In this document: positions 1 to 5,875 of the stretch, piece after piece
Layout of the letters: the number at the start of each line of letters is the position of its first letter
Numbering within the stretch: position 1 is the stretch's first letter
Assembly (NCBI GenBank): GCA_964584775.1
Contig: CAZPBC010000063.1
Location: 1-8,104, forward strand
Direction: 5' to 3'
DNA: 8,104 nucleotides
From: CAZPBC01 sp964584775
GTDB lineage: Bacteria; Chlamydiota; Chlamydiia; Chlamydiales; SLFE01
Made by a program: the position numbers and the translations under genes
Notes under the pieces: model-generated
Database searches by the model: none
Told to the model about the DNA's origin: nothing
Seen by the model: only the letters and a program-made list of their open reading frames with translations

Positions 1-75
1 AATCAGTCTCTCCATGGTTTATCGAATTCAAATTTAAGAGGAAAATACGTCTAAAATAGAAGGATTCTCCCCATC

Positions 76-109
76 CTGCCTTAATCGAGGCAGTTCGCCC
101 TAGGGCGAA
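76..109 (-). promoter_or_regulatory. Two adjacent hairpins, probable riboswitch expression platform
   Basis: Just downstream of the aptamer on the minus strand are two hairpins placed back to back. The first is a perfect 16-bp palindrome, TTCGCCCTAGGGCGAA (94-109). The second has arms CTGCCT and AGGCAG around a 6-base loop (76-93). No clear T-run follows on the minus strand, so this is not a textbook intrinsic terminator. A purine tract GGGGAG (complement of about 67-72) follows, but no usable start codon sits at the right distance. The position suggests the switching part of the riboswitch. The palindrome could instead be a protein-binding site. Confidence 0.45.
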
Positions 110-116
110 GATAGGC

Positions 117-288
117 GAGATAAAGCAGGTCTTCTGGCTCCGAGATCGTCCTTCAGTTTAACCTTCCCGCGAAAGTTCGCAGTGGTATTTGTGAATAACT
201 GTCGTCACTCGTTACAGCGGCGTTACCGCACAGGGTTTGCACCTGTTTCCCTATTCTCCCCCTGCCGTAACAGGAGGCACTTTAACTC
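117..288 (-). promoter_or_regulatory. Cobalamin (B12) riboswitch aptamer
   Basis: Read on the minus strand, this stretch carries the conserved blocks of the adenosylcobalamin riboswitch in order. GTGCC comes near the 5' end, followed by GGGAAacAGGTGCAAaCCC, then GCGGTaacGCCGCTGTAA. The 3' B12 box, AGCCAGAAGACCTGC, is the complement of 125-139. The ends close with a P1 helix of 9 bp with one mismatch: GAGTTAAAG (complement of 280-288) with CTTTATCTC (complement of 117-125). Known members of this family fold around coenzyme B12 and shut off B12 transport, B12 synthesis or B12-independent isozyme genes. The regulated gene must lie beyond the left edge, so its identity cannot be seen. An ATG at 15-13 on the minus strand could begin it, but no ribosome binding site supports that. 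Confidence 0.93.
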
Positions 289-403
289 AGGCTGTAGCTC
301 GTTTGTACATCATCTTAGCGAAACGACGCAATGACTTTTTGAGGAAAGAAAAAATTTTACTGACCTTCTATTCTTTTGATTATTGTGGTAGAATCACTTA
401 GTT
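289..403. other. Divergent upstream region between riboswitch and the 404 gene
   Basis: This non-coding stretch must hold the minus-strand promoter of the riboswitch transcript and the plus-strand promoter of the following gene. On the plus strand TAGAAT (389-394) is a reasonable -10 box, which would place the transcript start near 401. No convincing -35 box is at the right distance. On the minus strand no promoter is clear enough to call. A poly-A/T tract (about 336-358) is present. Confidence 0.4.
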
Positions 404-1897
404 ATGAATAAAGATTGGACACAGTTTGCCGTAGCAACTAGGGGGGAGAAGTGGATGTTGGACTGCTTCAACCGCCAGGCCCTAACAGTGGGGATTTTTG
501 AGGAGCAGGTCTTGTCTAGAGTGGTTGCTGTTGCTCTTTCTCCATTGGCAGTTGTAGACTTTACAGTCCATAGTGTCTGTTTTGCTTTTCGTGTTACCTA
601 TGCGATAGGTCGTACGCTCTTTTACCGAGAAGTGGACTTTGAGATTTCCTTTAAACACCTTCAACGCGTACGAGACGCTATCTTCCCGATTCTCTTTGGA
701 TCAATCTTTGGAATGATCCATCCTTATTTAGGGGTCTATGCAGTTGAGCCGACAAAGAAGCATATCGCTGCTGGAATCTTGACTCCACACGACACAGAAA
801 ATATCGTTAGTTGCGTCATTTCTCCCATTACAGCCATGAGGGAGATGGAGGCTCTTTTTAGAGAGGTCTCGCCGGAATTCATGCCTGTCAGAAGTGTAAA
901 GAAACACCTAGATGAGGTGTCTGAGTGGGAGGCGAGTTTTGAACGAACCCAATCTATTGAAATTTCTGATCTGAAGTTGACGAATCAGTTGTATCGAAAA
1001 CTATTTGAAACTGTGGATCAAGGGGCCTTGCCAATTTTCATCAAAGAAGTGGCTAAGCGTGTCACCTTAGTCGTCTATCCACTAGTAGTTGCCTTAGACC
1101 TCTCAATTTATTTCGTAGCCGCCTTATCCTGCCTCGTCACTCGCTGTATTCGACTCATTGGGGGGCAGTGCCCCGCCTACATGGAGGCTGCAGGAACTTT
1201 AGAGGCACTTGCATATCAAGTCCTCAAAGTGACCTATTTTCCCATCGCAGCCTCATTGGGATTCTTTTTTGCTCTTTATCAGGCAAAAGCAGAGGCCATT
1301 GAGTCCGTCGTTCATTTTGGTCCACTCACTCGGCTCTCTTTTAACTGGAAGATGATGGGGCTAAATAGAAGCTTACACCGAATTGATGTTGGAGAGTCAC
1401 TTGTCCTTCCCGTGGTGCGATCGTGGAGTGACTTATCCAATATGGAGCTCACTTTTCTTCCGAGTATCAATTCTCATATGTACTATCTCCTTGTGGAGCG
1501 TACCGGCGAGGCGACTTACGATGTCGAACTCATCGAAAGGGGGGCGAATCATTCCCGTGCAGAAAAGTTGAGCTTGAATGAGATGGAATCCCTTCTTTAT
1601 CAACTCTTTTCCCTTCGCTATTTGTCTTTGCATCAGAAGGCGCCTGATTTACCCACAATTCTCTCTACGGAAAAGAAAACTCTTGATTTAGGGGAACAGA
1701 GCTCTACAATATCCAACTGTCTTGTAGGAAATTTTCTTGCAGCACTCGAAGTCCTACACGCGCGTGCAAAGAGTGCAAGCTATGAAAAAATGAGAGAACA
1801 AGTCCGTGTTCATGCACGAAGACGCTATTCTCACTATGCTCGAGACTATTTTCCTATGGGTGTCTTGCCAGCGGGCACCTTTGCAGTCACTGCATAA
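404..1897 (+). CDS. Hypothetical membrane protein with two similar hydrophobic lobes
   Basis: I do not recognise a named family. The protein has up to 497 residues. Two bilobed hydrophobic regions are visible, at about residues 36-114 and 216-298. Each reads as a hydrophobic stretch, a basic or polar linker and a second hydrophobic stretch starting FPI. The two regions resemble each other (for example VLSRVVAV..PLAVVD and VAKRVTLVV.PLVVALD), suggesting an internal duplication. The rest is soluble and mixed in charge. Paired hydrophobic lobes are typical of chlamydial inclusion-membrane proteins, but this is only an analogy. The start is uncertain. ATG 404 is the outer limit and lacks a ribosome binding site. 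ATG 455 (residue 18) lies 6 bases after a strong GGGGGGAG and is the better supported start. The 3' end overlaps brnQ on the other strand by 11 bases. Confidence 0.8.
   Translation: MNKDWTQFAVATRGEKWMLDCFNRQALTVGIFEEQVLSRVVAVALSPLAVVDFTVHSVCFAFRVTYAIGRTLFYREVDFEISFKHLQRVRDAIFPILFGSIFGMIHPYLGVYAVEPTKKHIAAGILTPHDTENIVSCVISPITAMREMEALFREVSPEFMPVRSVKKHLDEVSEWEASFERTQSIEISDLKLTNQLYRKLFETVDQGALPIFIKEVAKRVTLVVYPLVVALDLSIYFVAALSCLVTRCIRLIGGQCPAYMEAAGTLEALAYQVLKVTYFPIAASLGFFFALYQAKAEAIESVVHFGPLTRLSFNWKMMGLNRSLHRIDVGESLVLPVVRSWSDLSNMELTFLPSINSHMYYLLVERTGEATYDVELIERGANHSRAEKLSLNEMESLLYQLFSLRYLSLHQKAPDLPTILSTEKKTLDLGEQSSTISNCLVGNFLAALEVLHARAKSASYEKMREQVRVHARRRYSHYARDYFPMGVLPAGTFAVTA
441..448 (+). promoter_or_regulatory. 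Ribosome binding site supporting start at 455
   Basis: GGGGGGAG lies 6 bases before the in-frame ATG at 455. The upstream ATG at 404 has no such sequence. With a TAGAAT -10 box at 389-394, a start at 455 leaves a normal leader of about 55 bases. Confidence 0.55.
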
Positions 1898-2996
1898 CTT
1901 CGCTCTCTTTCTGCCACCAAAGCTTCACGAAAATATTCACAAAAGTGAGTCCAATGATGACCGGATAGCAGAAGGAAACGAGAGGGTGGATGATCTGCAT
2001 GATCGTAGAGAAGCCCATCCCCGCCATACAGGTCGTGATGAGGAGGTTTAAGCAAAGCGTGCTCTGGTATGAGAGCGTGTTTGGAAGAATCTCCTTCACG
2101 AGAATATTGGTGATGGTCATGGTGAGACTGATCACCGTTGTGAGGCAGGCGAGAGCAATTGCGAAGTTGGCTACAAGAGAAAGGGTGGGTCCTAGAGTTG
2201 CAATAGCAAGCTCTGTCATGACAGCTTCTTTAGGGACAGTTAGAAGCGTCGAAGCAAACTTTGCAGCTGTGTAGCTGAGGCCTAGATAGATTCCTGCGAG
2301 CAAAAGACAGCCGATCGTCCCTGCTTTCAATGTGGTTTTGAAGGTCTCTTGGTTACTTGCATGGGGTGTGTGCGATTCGATCATTCTCCATATTCCCGTA
2401 GAAAAGTAGACAGCAGCAATCAGGTCCATCGTGTCGTAGCCGGTAGAGAGGCCTAGACGAAATGCAGAAGGGGTCGAGATCGAAGGCATTTCTAAAGGTG
2501 TTGGAGTCGCCCACCCTTTGTAGATGATCAGTAGCAGACAGCCGATTAAGAGGGGAGAGAGAATGTACCCTAAAATCGGAAGTAGGAAGCGGGGTTTCCA
2601 GCAGCTAAAGAGGCTGATTGCACAGAATCCAGCTGCAAAAAAAGACAGAGGCAGTGAGGGAAAGAGGGGCTGGAAGGCTGCATAGGCTACCGTCACACAG
2701 CGTGGAAGGACGGCAAAGGGTCCTAGGAGTCCTAACGTGAGAGCGATGAGGCTGTAGGCAGGAATTTTTCCTAAGCGGCTAAAAAAAGCGTAAGAGTGGC
2801 CATGGAACAGGGTTGCACTCAAGAGGCCTAGAAGAGGCCCCAGGATCCCTGTTAAAAAGAGCCCTAGGAATGCCCAGCCAAAGAGACCTTGGCTCTCCAT
2901 TCCGAGAACAAGAGGGAAAATGGCGTTCCCAGCTCCAAAAAACATGGAAAAGATGGCAATCGCCATCGAAAGGATAAAAGTTCTAGAGTGTTGCAT
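1887..2996 (-). CDS. brnQ: Branched-chain amino acid transporter BrnQ
   Basis: This is a 369-residue, very hydrophobic protein of the LIVCS (branched-chain amino acid:cation symporter) family. These inner-membrane proteins import leucine, isoleucine and valine with sodium or protons. The family signature FFGAGNAIFP is at residues 19-28, inside the first membrane segment. It is followed by regularly spaced hydrophobic segments and the YDTMDLIAAVYFSTGI block typical of the family around the middle. Many homologues have about 430-440 residues, so this copy is short. The shortening appears spread over loops and the C-terminus, without a frameshift. The start ATG (2996-2994) has only a weak purine-rich site (AAGAAGACAAAG) ahead of it. 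It is transcribed alone, divergently from the ATPase, and its last codons overlap the convergent upstream gene. Import of branched-chain amino acids suits a host-dependent bacterium. Confidence 0.92.
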   Translation of the reverse strand: MQHSRTFILSMAIAIFSMFFGAGNAIFPLVLGMESQGLFGWAFLGLFLTGILGPLLGLLSATLFHGHSYAFFSRLGKIPAYSLIALTLGLLGPFAVLPRCVTVAYAAFQPLFPSLPLSFFAAGFCAISLFSCWKPRFLLPILGYILSPLLIGCLLLIIYKGWATPTPLEMPSISTPSAFRLGLSTGYDTMDLIAAVYFSTGIWRMIESHTPHASNQETFKTTLKAGTIGCLLLAGIYLGLSYTAAKFASTLLTVPKEAVMTELAIATLGPTLSLVANFAIALACLTTVISLTMTITNILVKEILPNTLSYQSTLCLNLLITTCMAGMGFSTIMQIIHPLVSFCYPVIIGLTFVNIFVKLWWQKESEVMQ

Positions 2997-3104
2997 ATCT
3001 TTGTCTTCTTATGAGGTTAAATAAATTTTAAATTGATATATAGGGGGGAGATCATCTGTGCCCTAGGGCACGACAGCAAAGACAACAACAGAAGTGAGTC
3101 GAAA
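2997..3104. promoter_or_regulatory. Divergent promoter region of brnQ and the ATPase
   Basis: The left half (about 3011-3042) is very AT-rich with TATATA-like sequences on both strands and probably holds both promoters. I cannot fix exact -35/-10 pairs. The right half holds an isolated strong ribosome-binding-like tract, AGGGGGGAG (3042-3050), and a perfect palindrome (3058-3071). Confidence 0.4.
3058..3071. repeat. Perfect 14-bp palindrome, possible operator
   Basis: GTGCCCTAGGGCAC is exactly self-complementary. Its 10-base core GCCCTAGGGC is identical to the core of the palindrome at 94-109 next to the B12 riboswitch. It lies between the AT-rich promoter region and the start codon of the ATPase. 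It could be a regulator binding site or an RNA hairpin; the sequence does not decide. Confidence 0.45.
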
Positions 3105-5516
3105 ATGAGCGTTCATGAATCTATTGTATCAAAAACAAATATAGATGAAAAGATGGAACTACAGGGCTTAACCAGCAAAGAGGCGAAAGAACGCTTCATC
3201 AAAGAGGGTCCGAATGAAATCGAAGAGGTCAAGGAGAGCCTATGGAAAAAGCTCTTCGGATACTTTTGGGGTCCCATACCGTGGATGATCGAGCTGGCTG
3301 CGGTTCTTTCTCTCGCTATTCAGCATTATGACGACTTTGCGTTGATCCTGACTTTACTCCTCTTTAATGCGGGGGTGGCCTTCTGGCAAGAATTCCAAGC
3401 TGGAAATGCGATCGACGCATTGAAAAACAAGCTCGCCCTGAAAGCCAGGGTGTTAAGAGATGGAATCTGGTCGGAACGCCCAGCACGTGAACTCGTTCCT
3501 GGAGACATCATCCGACTTCGACTCGGGGATATCATCCCTGCAGATGCGATCCTCAAAGAAGGGGAGTACCTCACGATTGATCAGTCGGTCCTGACAGGAG
3601 AATCCCTTCCCGTCACCAAGAAACCGGGTGAAGAGGTGTATTCAGGGTCGATTGTCGAGAAAGGGGAGATGGTGGCTGAGGTGAAAGCCACAGGAAAAAA
3701 CACCTACTTTGGAAAAACGGCAAAGCTCGTTGGACAAGCAAAGTCGGTATCGCACTTCCAGAAAGCCGTCCTCCAAATCGGAAATTTTTTGATTTATCTA
3801 TGTCTTGTTCTCGTCTCTCTCTTAATTTTAATCCAGCTCGTCAGAGGAGATTCGTTCTTTGAGCTTCTCAAGTTTTCCCTTATCTTAACCGTGGCCTCCA
3901 TTCCTGTTGCGATGCCAGCCGTCCTCTCTGTCACGATGGCTGTCGGGGCACTCGCCCTATCTAAGATGAAGGCGATTGTCACGAAGCTTGAGTCGATTGA
4001 AGAGATGGCAGGAGTTGATATCCTCTGTTCTGATAAGACCGGAACACTCACCTACAACCGTCTCACGATCGGGACTCCTCGTATCTTTGGAAAAGTGACC
4101 GAGGAGGAGTTGATGGAATCGGCAGCGCTTGCTTCTCGAGCAGAAGATCTCGACCCGATTGACCAAGCTGTATTGGGAGGAGTGAAGGATCTCAACGATC
4201 TGAAACAGTATCATCAGACCAAATTTACCCCTTTTGATCCCGTGATCAAACGGACAGAAGCCGTGGTTCAGGGGAGAGACTCTCAATCCTTTCAGGTCAC
4301 GAAAGGGGCTCCGCAGGTCATCCTTGAGCTTTCGAGCGGAGGGGAGTCTCTAAAGAAAGAGGTCAAAGCGGCCGTCGAGGAGTTTGCGAAAAAGGGCTTT
4401 AGAACCTTAGGGGTGGCAAGGAATTCAGGTCACGGCTGGCAGTTTTTGGGTCTCATTCCTCTTTATGACGAGATACGCAAAGACTCGAAAGTGACCTTGG
4501 CACAGGCGCGGGAACACGGTATCCGAGTCAAAATGGTGACAGGGGACAATCTTGCCATTGCAAAGGAAGTCTCGAGCGAGCTGAAGATTGGAGATCGCAT
4601 TTTCAGTGCTCAAGAACTGCTGAAAGAGGATCAGACGGGGCAGCATGAGCAAGCTATCAAGCGGATTGAGGAGGCAGATGGTTTTGCAGAGGTCTTTCCC
4701 GAGAACAAGTTTTGGGTGGTTCAGGTACTTCAAGCAAAGGATCACATTGTCGGGATGACAGGAGATGGGGTGAACGACGCGCCGGCACTCAAGCAGGCGA
4801 ACTTGGGAATTGCAGTGAGCGGTGCAACCGATGCAGCCCGGGCCGCAGCGACCCTCGTTCTCACTGCTTCTGGACTGTCGGTGATTATTTCAGCAGTGGA
4901 AGAGGCGAGGCGCATTTTTGAGCGGATGACGACTTACGCGACCTACCGGGTTACTGAGACAATACGGATCATGTTTTTTATGGTCCTAGCGATGATTGCC
5001 TACAATATGTACCCCGTGACAGCTCTCATGCTGATCCTTCTCGCTCTTTTGAACGACATTCCCATTATGACGATTGCCTATGATCGAACAGCGCTTTCTC
5101 CGACCCCGGTCCGTTGGCAGATGAGCCGTGTGATCACGCTTTCCTCCATTTTAGGGGGGATAGGGCTCATAGAGACGTTCCTGCTTCTCGTGATCGCAGA
5201 CAGTTATTTTGGAATAGAGCACTCGGTCCTTCAGTCGATGCTTTTTTTGAAGCTGTCCATTGCAGGGCACTTGACGCTCTTTATCGTCCGTCAACAGGGG
5301 CCCTTCTGGTCTAAACCCTATCCGGCTCCTATCCTTCTGACAACGATCTTAGCGACCCAAGTGGTCGCTGCACTCCTCGTGGGTTTTGGTGTTTTGATGA
5401 CAGCGGTCCCTTGGAGCTACATTGGTGTCATCTGGCTTTACTGCATTTTCTGGATGTTTATTGAAGATGCCGCGAAGCTCTCTGTCTATCGTTATTTGGA
5501 GAAGAACAAAAGTTGA
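3105..5516 (+). CDS. P3A-type plasma-membrane proton ATPase
   Basis: This 803-residue protein pumps protons out of the cell at the cost of ATP, as do fungal Pma1, plant AHA and archaeal homologues. The phosphatase motif LTGES is at about residues 163-167. The phosphorylated aspartate is D310 in DKTGTLT. The nucleotide-binding motif KGAP is at 400-403, TGDN at 479-482 and the hinge GDGVNDAP at 553-560. The membrane segment with LLNDIPIMTIAYD (N650, D651) matches the proton-carrying Asn-Asp site of P3A pumps, and GPIPWMIE before the first membrane segment is also typical. There is no long C-terminal autoinhibitory tail. I chose ATG 3105, preceded by a weak GAAGTGAG, because homologues start at about this point. 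An upstream in-frame TTG at 3033 has no binding site ahead of it and would run through the palindrome. No terminator lies between its stop and the promoter at 5527. Confidence 0.95.
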   Translation: MSVHESIVSKTNIDEKMELQGLTSKEAKERFIKEGPNEIEEVKESLWKKLFGYFWGPIPWMIELAAVLSLAIQHYDDFALILTLLLFNAGVAFWQEFQAGNAIDALKNKLALKARVLRDGIWSERPARELVPGDIIRLRLGDIIPADAILKEGEYLTIDQSVLTGESLPVTKKPGEEVYSGSIVEKGEMVAEVKATGKNTYFGKTAKLVGQAKSVSHFQKAVLQIGNFLIYLCLVLVSLLILIQLVRGDSFFELLKFSLILTVASIPVAMPAVLSVTMAVGALALSKMKAIVTKLESIEEMAGVDILCSDKTGTLTYNRLTIGTPRIFGKVTEEELMESAALASRAEDLDPIDQAVLGGVKDLNDLKQYHQTKFTPFDPVIKRTEAVVQGRDSQSFQVTKGAPQVILELSSGGESLKKEVKAAVEEFAKKGFRTLGVARNSGHGWQFLGLIPLYDEIRKDSKVTLAQAREHGIRVKMVTGDNLAIAKEVSSELKIGDRIFSAQELLKEDQTGQHEQAIKRIEEADGFAEVFPENKFWVVQVLQAKDHIVGMTGDGVNDAPALKQANLGIAVSGATDAARAAATLVLTASGLSVIISAVEEARRIFERMTTYATYRVTETIRIMFFMVLAMIAYNMYPVTALMLILLALLNDIPIMTIAYDRTALSPTPVRWQMSRVITLSSILGGIGLIETFLLLVIADSYFGIEHSVLQSMLFLKLSIAGHLTLFIVRQQGPFWSKPYPAPILLTTILATQVVAALLVGFGVLMTAVPWSYIGVIWLYCIFWMFIEDAAKLSVYRYLEKNKS

Positions 5517-5526
5517 ACGACTCTTG

Positions 5527-5556
5527 TTGACATGAGTGAAAACTTTTTGCTAAAAT
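5527..5556 (+). promoter_or_regulatory. Strong sigma-70-type promoter of the tandem leader
   Basis: A perfect -35 box TTGACA (5527-5532) and a near-consensus -10 box TAAAAT (5551-5556) are separated by 18 bases. Standard spacing puts the first transcribed base at 5563, which is the A of an ATG. It lies 10 bases after the ATPase stop codon and drives the leader and probably the carrier-like gene. Confidence 0.75.
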
Positions 5557-5562
5557 GGTGGC

Positions 5563-5621
5563 ATGCTTAACAGAAATCTTGTGACCACTTTAGTTGTTCG
5601 AAAAAAAGGCCCCCTACATAG
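5563..5621 (+). CDS. Leader peptide 1, needs -1 shift at an A7 run
   Basis: From ATG 5563 the plain frame gives a 20-residue peptide ending RKKGPLHR with its stop at 5623-5625. The run of seven A (5601-5607) is in the correct phase for a slippery A AAA AAA heptamer. A -1 shift there, or one extra A, gives MLNRNLVTTLVVRKKRPPT with the stop TAG at 5619-5621. This 19-residue version has the same length as leader peptide 2 and shares Met-Leu at the start and V12, K14, K15, R16, P17, T19 and the stop. The start would be leaderless, since the predicted first transcribed base is the A of ATG. It may be a real shift, a base lost by mutation, or a homopolymer sequencing error. Confidence 0.5.
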
Positions 5622-5658
5622 GTAGTCTGGGAGAACAACTTGTTGTGAGCAAATTTCG

Positions 5659-5690
5659 AGCCCCAGGCTGTAAAGTCTGGGGCTTTTTTT
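5659..5690 (+). terminator. Intrinsic terminator of leader unit 1
   Basis: Arms AGCCCCAGGCT (5659-5669) and AGTCTGGGGCT (5674-5684) pair over 11 bp with one G-T wobble around a 4-base loop, followed by seven T (5684-5690). It may also end transcripts reading through from the ATPase, which has no terminator of its own. Confidence 0.93.
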
Positions 5691-5715
5691 ATACTAATAT
5701 AATAGGAGAAAACCC

Positions 5716-5775
5716 GTGTTAGAGCTTGTCATTCAAGCCATCACACCAGTCAGTAAGAAACGTCCCGACACATAG
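5716..5775 (+). CDS. Leader peptide 2, ends KKRPDT
   Basis: GTG 5716 follows a good AGGAG by 7 bases and opens an intact 19-residue frame, MLELVIQAITPVSKKRPDT, ending at TAG 5773-5775. The final residues match leader peptide 1 (KKRPPT), although the codons differ: AAG AAA CGT here against AAA AAA AGG there. That suggests selection on the peptide, not only on the RNA. The stop lies in the loop of hairpin H1 and just ahead of the antiterminator segment, as in ribosome-controlled attenuators. The cluster Lys-Lys-Arg-Pro is the natural candidate for the stall point. I know no named leader peptide with this sequence. Confidence 0.6.
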   Translation: MLELVIQAITPVSKKRPDT

Positions 5776-5810
5776 GTCGTCTGGGAGAGCTTCATGCTGT
5801 ATTCAAATGA

Positions 5811-5847
5811 AAAGGCCCCAGGCGATCTTGCCTGGGGCCTTTTTTTT
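5811..5847 (+). terminator. Intrinsic terminator of leader unit 2
   Basis: AAGGCCCCAGGC (5812-5823) pairs perfectly with GCCTGGGGCCTT (5830-5841) around a 6-base loop, followed by eight T (5840-5847). It stands only 28 bases before the start codon of the carrier-like gene, the position expected of an attenuator. Confidence 0.93.
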
Positions 5848-5875
5848 AATAAGTAAAAAAATAAAGGAGAAAAAA

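Larger units (their letters stand above)
5563..5690 (+). promoter_or_regulatory. Leader unit 1: probable transcription attenuator
   Basis: The predicted transcript holds a short peptide frame, then hairpin H1 (CTAC 5614-5617 with GTAG 5622-5625, extended by CCC 5611-5613 with GGG 5629-5631). AGTCTGGG (5624-5631) can pair with CCCAGGCT (5662-5669), which is part of the 5' arm of the terminator at 5659-5690. H1, this antiterminator and the terminator therefore exclude each other in the way of a classical attenuator. GTTGTTC (5593-5599) can also pair with GAACAAC (5633-5639), enclosing H1. The block CATAGGTMGTCTGGGAGA and the layout around it are repeated in unit 2. The signal sensed is not known. 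Confidence 0.7.
5704..5847 (+). promoter_or_regulatory. Leader unit 2: second tandem attenuator
   Basis: This repeats the layout of unit 1: ribosome binding site AGGAG (5704-5708), a 19-codon peptide, and hairpin H1 (CGAC 5766-5769 with GTCG 5776-5779) with the stop codon TAG in its loop. CGTCTGGG (5778-5785) can pair with CCCAGGCG (5817-5824), which overlaps the 5' arm of the next terminator. Compared with unit 1, the first pair of this antiterminator changes from A-T to C-G on both sides. A TATAAT at 5698-5703 could be a second -10 box, but it has no -35 partner and its start would remove the ribosome binding site. Unit 2 is therefore probably transcribed by read-through of terminator 1. 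Confidence 0.7.

Noticed and set aside
1..15. Minus-strand ATG beginning MERLI, possible start of the B12-regulated gene
   Set aside because: Only five codons are visible and no ribosome binding site precedes it, so it cannot be supported as a gene.
1990..2274. Plus-strand open frame inside brnQ
   Set aside because: It is antisense to a clear BrnQ coding region with no recognisable domain or binding site.
5698..5703. TATAAT as a second promoter for leader unit 2
   Set aside because: No -35 box lies at a suitable distance, and its start would fall after the ribosome binding site of peptide 2.
5563..5847. T-box or other known riboswitch class as explanation for the tandem leaders
   Set aside because: No T-box sequence (AGGGTGGNACCGCG) or other aptamer consensus I know is present; peptide attenuation explains the parts better.
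5726..5875. Longer in-frame N-terminus for the carrier-like protein from TTG 5726
   Set aside because: It would run through leader unit 2 and a strong terminator, while ATG 5876 has a good ribosome binding site.
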